From: Atribacterota bacterium
Lineage (GTDB): Bacteria; Atribacterota; Phoenicimicrobiia; Phoenicimicrobiales; Phoenicimicrobiaceae
Assembly: GCA_030668465.1 (NCBI GenBank)
Contig: DAOUTX010000027.1
Span: 1 to 10,161, forward strand
DNA: 10,161 nt
Direction: 5' to 3'
In this document: positions 6,332 through 10,161 of the stretch, in pieces
How positions within the stretch are numbered: position 1 is the stretch's first letter
Layout: each line of letters begins with the position of its first letter
The notes under the pieces: generated by a model
Told to the model about the DNA's origin: nothing
The model's input: the letters and a program-made list of their open reading frames with translations, nothing else
Databases searched by the model: none
Program-made: the position numbers and the translations under genes

Positions 6332-6373
6332 GGTAATAATTTAATTAATTACTTGAGACGGGATTTTTATTTT
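6317..6373 (+). terminator. Regulated intrinsic terminator of the leuS leader
   Basis: AAAGATCTCGTCCC (6317-6330) can pair with GAGACGGGATTTTT (6355-6368), with one C-A mismatch and two G-U pairs, followed by ATTTT. Its 5' arm uses the same bases as the 3' half of the antiterminator, so the two folds exclude each other as in standard T-box control. The loop is about 24 nt. Confidence 0.8.
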
Positions 6374-6391
6374 GAGGAGGAATGTTTAAAA

Positions 6392-8893
6392 ATGGAAGAT
6401 AAATATAATTTTGCCGAAGTTGAAAAAAAATGGCGGGAATATTGGAAGGAAAATAATTTTTTTAAATCTTATGCCGATTCTAAAAAACTAAAGTATTATG
6501 TTTTGGAAATGTATCCCTATCCTTCGGGAGAGCCCCATATGGGACACGTGAAAAACTACGTTATCGGTGATGTAGTGGCCAGATATAAGCATTCTCAAGG
6601 ATATAATATCCTGCACCCTATGGGCTGGGATGCCTTTGGCTTACCTGCGGAGAATGCTGCAATAAAAAACAAAATTCATCCTTCAATCTGGACTAAAATC
6701 AATATTCAAAAGATGAAGGATACTCTAACTAATATGAGTATCAGTTATGATTGGGATAGAGAAATAGCCACCTGTGATCCGGATTACTACAAGTGGACTC
6801 AGTGGATGTTTTTACAGCTATATAAAAAAGGATTAGCTTACAAGAAAAAAGCAGTGGTTAACTGGTGTCCTTCCTGTAATGTAGTATTAGCTAATGAACA
6901 AGTAATAGACGGAAAATGTTGGAGGTGTGATTCCGAAGTTATTAAAAAAGAGTTATCCCAATGGTTTTTCAAGATTACCGAATATGCTCAGAGATTACTT
7001 GATGATATAGAATCTTTAGAAGAATGGCCGGAAAAAGTATTAACTATGCAGAGAAATTGGATAGGCAGGAGTGAGGGAGCAAGAATTGAATTTCCCATAA
7101 AAGGGAGTGATAAGGCTATTCCGGTTTTTACTACCCGACCTGACACTCTCTATGGAGCAACTTATTTTCTGTTGTCTCCCGAACACCCTTTAGTAGAAGA
7201 GATAATAAAAGATTCTCCTTATAAAGATGAGGTTCAGAGTTTCAAAGAAAAGGTAAGTAAAGAGAGCGCTATAGACAGAGCATCAGGCATCTTAGAAAAA
7301 AAGGGATGTTTCACCGGTAAATATGTAATAAATCCCCTAAATGATGAAGAGATTCCCATCTGGGTAGCAAATTATGTGTTAATGGATTATGGAACAGGTG
7401 CGGTAATGGCAGTTCCCGCTCATGACCAAAGAGATTTTGAATTTGCCAAAAAATATAATTTACCCATCAGAATAGTTATTCAACCAGAGGATAAAAAAGT
7501 TTCCTCTGATACTATGGAGGCTGCCTTTGACCAAGAAGGCATTATGGTTAATTCCGGCCAATTTAATGGCTTGCCAAGCATAAAATCATTAGATGTCATA
7601 ATTGATTATCTGATCAAAAAGGGGTCTGGGAAGAGAGAGGTTAATTATAGATTAAGAGATTGGCTTATTTCGCGTCAGCGTTATTGGGGTGCGCCCATAC
7701 CTATGATTTATTGTTCCGATTGCGGTACGGTTCCCGTATCCGAAAGCGATTTACCGGTTTTACTGCCGGAAGATGTTGATTTCAGACCCAAAGGTATGTC
7801 GCCACTGGCAAGCAGCAAAGAATTTGTCGATACAATTTGTCCAAAATGCGGTAAGGGAGCTAAAAGAGAAACAGATACTATGGATACTTTTGTCTGTTCT
7901 TCCTGGTACTACCTTAGATTTTGTTCTCCTAAAACTGATACAGCGCCATTTGATGCTGAAGAATTAAAATACTGGATGCCGGTAGACCAGTATATCGGCG
8001 GAGTAGAGCACGCCATACTGCATTTACTATATTCTCGGTTTTTTACTAAAGCTTTATATGATATGAAATATGTCAATTTTAAAGAACCCTTCAAAAGACT
8101 CTTTACTCAGGGGATGGTCTGCAAAGATGGCGCAGCGATGTCTAAATCAAAAGGTAACATAGTTAATCCAGGAAAAATATTTTCAAAATTCGGTATTGAC
8201 GCTACCAGAGTAATGATGCTGTTCGCCGGTCCTCCGGAAGTAGATATGGAATGGACGGATAAAGGGATGGAAGGAGCATCTCGATTCTTGAATCGAGTTT
8301 GGCGCTTAATCTACAATAATATCGATTGTTTTAAAAAGCCGAAAAATAAGGAAGAAGTTTACCCGGAAGATATAAGTATGGAAGCTAAAAAAATAAAACA
8401 GAAGACCCATCAAACCATTAAAAAGGTTACCGAAGATATCGAAGAAAGATTTCACTTTAATACCGCTATTAGTGCCATCATGGAATTAGTCAATGAAGTG
8501 TATAAATTTCAGTTAGAAGCAGAAGAAAAGCGGGGAAAAGAAGGAGATGTTTTTGTTTTAATGGAGGCTTTAGGAATGATAGTCAGGCTTTTAGGTCCTA
8601 TTGCTCCTCATTTTTCAGAAGAGCTATGGCAGGAGATGGGGAACAAAAAAAACATTTATATGCAGCCCTGGCCTAAATATGATGAGAAGATGTTAGAAGA
8701 AGAGGAGAAGCTAATTGTAGTCCAGGTAAATGGAAAACTAAGAGGGAAATTGACAGTTCCTGCATCTTATGATGATGAGAAAATAAAAGAAGAAGCACTT
8801 TCTCTGCCAAAAATACAGGAAAAAATTGAAGGCAAAAAGATTATAAAAGTTATTGTTGTTTCTGGGAAACTGGTAAACATTGTGATAAAATAA
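6392..8893 (+). CDS. leuS: Leucyl-tRNA synthetase
   Basis: This class I synthetase charges tRNA-Leu with leucine in the cytoplasm. At 833 residues it has normal bacterial length. Motifs in order: HMGH (49-52, HIGH box); a zinc-binding set Cys159/162/176/179; the CP1 editing domain with TTRPD (247-251) and the aspartate of AHDQRDFEF (Asp345), the residue that recognises the amino group of mischarged amino acids; DWLISRQRYWG; a second cysteine set Cys441/444/483/486; AMSKS (582-586, KMSKS box with Ala first); the anticodon-binding helical domain; and a C-terminal VNGKLRGK domain. The ATG at 6392 is the start because GAGGAGG (6374-6380) precedes it; an upstream TTG at 6353 lies inside the terminator. 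Expression should rise when uncharged tRNA-Leu accumulates, through the T-box leader. Confidence 0.98.
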   Translation: MEDKYNFAEVEKKWREYWKENNFFKSYADSKKLKYYVLEMYPYPSGEPHMGHVKNYVIGDVVARYKHSQGYNILHPMGWDAFGLPAENAAIKNKIHPSIWTKINIQKMKDTLTNMSISYDWDREIATCDPDYYKWTQWMFLQLYKKGLAYKKKAVVNWCPSCNVVLANEQVIDGKCWRCDSEVIKKELSQWFFKITEYAQRLLDDIESLEEWPEKVLTMQRNWIGRSEGARIEFPIKGSDKAIPVFTTRPDTLYGATYFLLSPEHPLVEEIIKDSPYKDEVQSFKEKVSKESAIDRASGILEKKGCFTGKYVINPLNDEEIPIWVANYVLMDYGTGAVMAVPAHDQRDFEFAKKYNLPIRIVIQPEDKKVSSDTMEAAFDQEGIMVNSGQFNGLPSIKSLDVIIDYLIKKGSGKREVNYRLRDWLISRQRYWGAPIPMIYCSDCGTVPVSESDLPVLLPEDVDFRPKGMSPLASSKEFVDTICPKCGKGAKRETDTMDTFVCSSWYYLRFCSPKTDTAPFDAEELKYWMPVDQYIGGVEHAILHLLYSRFFTKALYDMKYVNFKEPFKRLFTQGMVCKDGAAMSKSKGNIVNPGKIFSKFGIDATRVMMLFAGPPEVDMEWTDKGMEGASRFLNRVWRLIYNNIDCFKKPKNKEEVYPEDISMEAKKIKQKTHQTIKKVTEDIEERFHFNTAISAIMELVNEVYKFQLEAEEKRGKEGDVFVLMEALGMIVRLLGPIAPHFSEELWQEMGNKKNIYMQPWPKYDEKMLEEEEKLIVVQVNGKLRGKLTVPASYDDEKIKEEALSLPKIQEKIEGKKIIKVIVVSGKLVNIVIK

Positions 8894-8913
8894 TATAAAA
8901 TAGCATAGAGCAT

Positions 8914-9000
8914 ATTTGGTTAATTGGTTACCTGGTTAGTTAGTTGATGAATTAATATTAAACCAGCTAACTAGCTAACCAGGTAACCAATTAACCAAAT
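8914..9000. repeat. 33-bp inverted repeat (hairpin) built from octamer units
   Basis: Positions 8914-8946 pair with 8968-9000: the outer 26 bp (8914-8939 with 8975-9000) are perfect and the inner seven include two G-U pairs, with a 21-nt loop. Both arms show 8-base periodicity: TGGTTAAT, TGGTTACC, TGGTTAGT, TAGTTGAT on the left, and AACCAGCT, AACTAGCT, AACCAGGT, AACCAATT, AACCAAAT on the right. Two heptad-like units (TAGCATA, GAGCATA) lie immediately before it at 8901-8914. No U-tract follows, so it is not a classic terminator, though it may attenuate or stabilise a leuS-ssb transcript. Confidence 0.85.
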
Positions 9001-9054
9001 TGACTGGTTGGAAGATTTTGTAAATTTAAAATAAAAAAGGAGGAAATTTTTTTT

Positions 9055-9504
9055 ATGGCTACTTTTGGCGACTTAAACAGTTTTATCGGTATTGGCAGAT
9101 TAACCAGAGACCCGGAATTAAGATACACACCCGGCGGGACAGGGGTATGTAAATTTGGCATTGCAATAAACAGGACTTATAGAAATCAGGAAGGAAATAA
9201 CGTAGAAGACGTTCTCTTTATAAATGTAACAACCTGGGGCAAGCAGGCAGAAAATGTTTCACAGTTTTTAAAAAAAGGCAGAAGGGTAGCTATAAGTGGC
9301 GAATTAAGGTCTAATAATTGGCAGGATAAAGAAGGAAACAAGAGAACTTCTTTTGAAATTAACGCCAGAACTGTACAGTTTTTAGATTTAGTTAAAGATA
9401 CAGGTATTGCCAAAGAAAGCCCTCCCGCAGAGAGCGAAGAAAATGTTTCTGATGAACCAACAAATGAAGATACCTCAATATCAGAAGACGATATTCCGTT
9501 TTAA
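9055..9504 (+). CDS. ssb: Single-stranded DNA-binding protein
   Basis: A 149-residue bacterial SSB, which coats single-stranded DNA during replication, repair and recombination. The OB-fold occupies about residues 1-110: IGIGRLTRDPELRYTPGG, then VCKFGIAINR, then VLFINVTTWGKQAENVSQFLKKGRRVAISGEL, and NNWQDKEGNKRTSFEINA. A Ser/Glu/Pro-rich flexible linker follows, and the acidic tip DDIPF (145-149), which docks repair and replication partners, is intact. AAGGAGG (9037-9043) stands 11 bp before the ATG. The gene is not in the common rpsF-ssb-rpsR arrangement; it follows leuS after a hairpin-rich spacer. I saw no convincing promoter of its own, so it may depend on leuS readthrough. Identity is secure. 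Confidence 0.97.
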   Translation: MATFGDLNSFIGIGRLTRDPELRYTPGGTGVCKFGIAINRTYRNQEGNNVEDVLFINVTTWGKQAENVSQFLKKGRRVAISGELRSNNWQDKEGNKRTSFEINARTVQFLDLVKDTGIAKESPPAESEENVSDEPTNEDTSISEDDIPF

Positions 9505-9506
9505 AA

Positions 9507-9616
9507 TAGTGAATAGTATTTAGCATATAGTATAATATAGCAAAAAACGAAAAAATAAGATAGTATTTCGTTAAGAAAAAAAGAAGCCAGAAGCCGATAT
9601 TCAGAAGTCACAAGAT
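9507..9616. repeat. Degenerate heptad-type tracts downstream of ssb
   Basis: Two tracts show 7-base spacing. TAG recurs at 9507, 9514, 9521 and 9528 (TAGTGAA, TAGTATT, TAGCATA, TAGTATA). At 9582-9609 the units AGAAGCC, AGAAGCC, GATATTC, AGAAGTC follow one another. Between them AACGAAA (9546-9552) pairs with TTTCGTT (9566-9572). The first tract continues with ATATAGCAAAAA, nearly the same as ATATAGCAAAAA at 2239-2250 before the large inverted repeat. Confidence 0.6.
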
Positions 9617-9686
9617 TATTAGTGGATAGTGTTTTTTAATTAAACTAAAATTTGCAAAATTTCTAAATATTATGCTAATATTATTA

Positions 9687-9715
9687 TGGACAAAGAAAAA
9701 GAGAGATGTTATAAT
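9687..9715 (+). promoter_or_regulatory. Strong sigma70-type promoter of the tRNA cluster
   Basis: TGGACA (9687-9692) and a perfect TATAAT (9710-9715) are 17 bp apart, and TGT directly before the -10 box gives an extended -10 element. Transcription should begin near 9722, about 23 nt before the first tRNA. It would drive the whole Val-Asp-Phe-Gly-Cys series. Confidence 0.8.
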
Positions 9716-9744
9716 ATCATTCGCATAGTAAAAAAGAAATAAGT

Positions 9745-9820
9745 GGGCGGGTAGCTCAGTTGGGAGAGCACTGGTTTTACAAGCCAGGGGTCACAGGTTC
9801 AAGCCCTGTTCCGCCTACCA
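9745..9820 (+). tRNA. tRNA-Val (anticodon TAC)
   Basis: A 76-nt cloverleaf with encoded ACCA. D-stem GCTC/GAGC, anticodon stem CTGGT/GCCAG with loop TTTACAA (anticodon TAC), T-stem ACAGG/CCTGT. The acceptor GGGCGGG/TCCGCCT has G-U pairs at both ends, so the terminal pair is G1-U72 instead of the usual G1-C72. First gene of the tRNA cluster. Confidence 0.95.
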
Positions 9821-9839
9821 TTTTTAATAAAATTATAGT

Positions 9840-9918
9840 GGGGCCGTAGTGCAGCTTGGTTTAACACGCCTGCCTGTCACGCAGGAGATCGCGAGTTCAA
9901 ATCTCGTCGGCCCCGCCA
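9840..9918 (+). tRNA. tRNA-Asp (anticodon GTC)
   Basis: The acceptor GGGGCCG/CGGCCCC is perfect, the discriminator is G73 as expected for aspartate, and CCA is encoded. Anticodon stem CCTGC/GCAGG with loop CTGTCAC (anticodon GTC), T-stem GCGAG/CTCGT. The D-loop is long (11 nt) and the D-stem has three pairs, which gives 79 nt in all. Confidence 0.96.
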
Positions 9919-9956
9919 TTTTCTTAACAATATAATTATATAGGGCGATTATAGAT

Positions 9957-10032
9957 GCCGAGATAGCTCAGTCGGTAGAGCAGTGGACTGAAAATCCACG
10001 TGTCCCCAGTTCAATTCTGGGTCTCGGCACCA
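9957..10032 (+). tRNA. tRNA-Phe (anticodon GAA)
   Basis: A 76-nt cloverleaf with acceptor GCCGAGA/TCTCGGC, D-stem GCTC/GAGC, anticodon stem GTGGA/TCCAC with loop CTGAAAA (anticodon GAA), T-stem CCCAG/CTGGG, A73 and encoded CCA. All stems are perfect. Confidence 0.97.
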
Positions 10033-10040
10033 GGTTTTTT

Positions 10041-10115
10041 GCGGAAAGAGCTCAGTGGTAGAGCATCGCCTTGCCAAGGCGAGGGTCGCGGGTTCAAATC
10101 CCGTTTTCCGCTCCA
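10041..10115 (+). tRNA. tRNA-Gly (anticodon GCC)
   Basis: A 75-nt cloverleaf starting 8 bp after tRNA-Phe. Acceptor GCGGAAA/TTTCCGC, D-stem GCTC/GAGC, anticodon stem TCGCC/GGCGA with loop TTGCCAA (anticodon GCC), T-stem GCGGG/CCCGT, discriminator T73 as usual for bacterial tRNA-Gly, and encoded CCA. Confidence 0.97.
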
Positions 10116-10135
10116 TCTTTATAAAAATCAAATGT

Positions 10136-10161
10136 GGCGGCATCGCCAAGTGGTAAGGCAG
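10136..10161 (+). tRNA. tRNA, 5' part only, probably tRNA-Cys
   Basis: Only the acceptor 5' strand (GGCGGCA) and a three-pair D-arm (GCC...GGC, loop with AGTGGTA) lie in the window. The sequence matches bacterial tRNA-Cys starts, and Cys commonly follows Gly in such clusters. The anticodon is outside the window, so identity is inferred. Confidence 0.75.

Larger units (their letters stand above)
5999..6373 (+). promoter_or_regulatory. T-box riboswitch leader of leuS, interrupted by a tRNA gene
   Basis: The leader has the parts of a tRNA-sensing T-box riboswitch. Stem I: GAAGG (6024-6028) pairs with CCTTC (6098-6102), and AAAGGTAT (6033-6040) pairs perfectly with ATACCTTT (6083-6090). Between these helices is an internal loop whose 3' side is AAACTCA, holding a CTC leucine codon at 6094-6096 followed by A, as expected of a specifier. 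The apical part AGAGA, ATCAG / TTGAT and GGTGAAAG (6067-6074) resembles the conserved AG bulge and distal loop. The antiterminator (6301-6331) and terminator (6317-6373) are listed separately. A complete tRNA-Ala gene (6197-6272) separates Stem I from the antiterminator, which is highly unusual. The T-box element is certain; the specifier is well supported by the fold and by leuS downstream. Confidence 0.85.

Noticed and set aside
6353..6391. Upstream TTG start giving LeuS 13 extra residues
   Set aside because: It lies in the 3' arm of the T-box terminator and has no Shine-Dalgarno site; ATG 6392 has GAGGAGG and begins at the usual LeuS N-terminus.
8914..9000. Intrinsic terminator of leuS
   Set aside because: The stem is far longer than a terminator and is followed by TGACTGGTTGG, not a T-tract.
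9949..10149. 66-codon minus-strand reading frame
   Set aside because: It runs antisense through tRNA-Phe, tRNA-Gly and the start of tRNA-Cys. Its TGFEPATLALARRCSTTEL-like translation is a known artefact of antisense tRNA genes.

Overview
The window is AT-rich bacterial chromosome with every recognisable gene on the + strand. Translation, lipoate, redox and single-stranded-DNA-binding genes, several near-consensus sigma70-type promoters, strong Shine-Dalgarno sites and a T-box riboswitch point to a low-GC, probably anaerobic bacterium of the Firmicutes or a neighbouring phylum. The degenerate 7-8 bp intergenic repeats remind me of uncultivated lineages such as Atribacterota, but I cannot assign the organism from sequence alone.

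Layout. (1) 1-2199: the C-terminal half of a thioredoxin reductase, a sugar-phosphate isomerase/epimerase-like TIM barrel and lipoyl synthase (lipA) form a tight operon; the last two genes overlap by 8 bp. (2) 2200-2661: a gene-free stretch with nested inverted repeats built from heptanucleotides, then a clear promoter. (3) 2662-4761: an EF-G paralogue of the EF-G2 type, with Tyr replacing the usual G3 histidine. (4) 4897-5068: a 27-residue single-pass membrane peptide missed by ordinary gene callers, followed by a hairpin. (5) 5098-5967: an N-terminally anchored or secreted toast-rack-like beta protein. (6) 5964-8893: a promoter, a T-box leader and leucyl-tRNA synthetase (leuS). A complete tRNA-Ala(GGC) gene lies inside this leader, between Stem I (candidate specifier CTC, Leu) and the T-box antiterminator/terminator. 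(7) 8894-9504: a 33-bp hairpin made of octamer units, then ssb. (8) 9505-10161: more heptad-type repeats, a strong promoter and a tRNA cluster Val(TAC)-Asp(GTC)-Phe(GAA)-Gly(GCC)-Cys(cut by the window edge).

How it works together. leuS should be induced when uncharged tRNA-Leu accumulates: Stem I reads the tRNA anticodon, and the TGGT bulge of the antiterminator pairs with its ACCA end. The embedded tRNA-Ala is transcribed before the termination decision, so it should be made constitutively, while its maturation would cut the sensor away from the switch. This is the most unusual element of the window. The second theme is a family of hairpin-forming 7-8 bp quasi-repeats that fills three of the intergenic regions.
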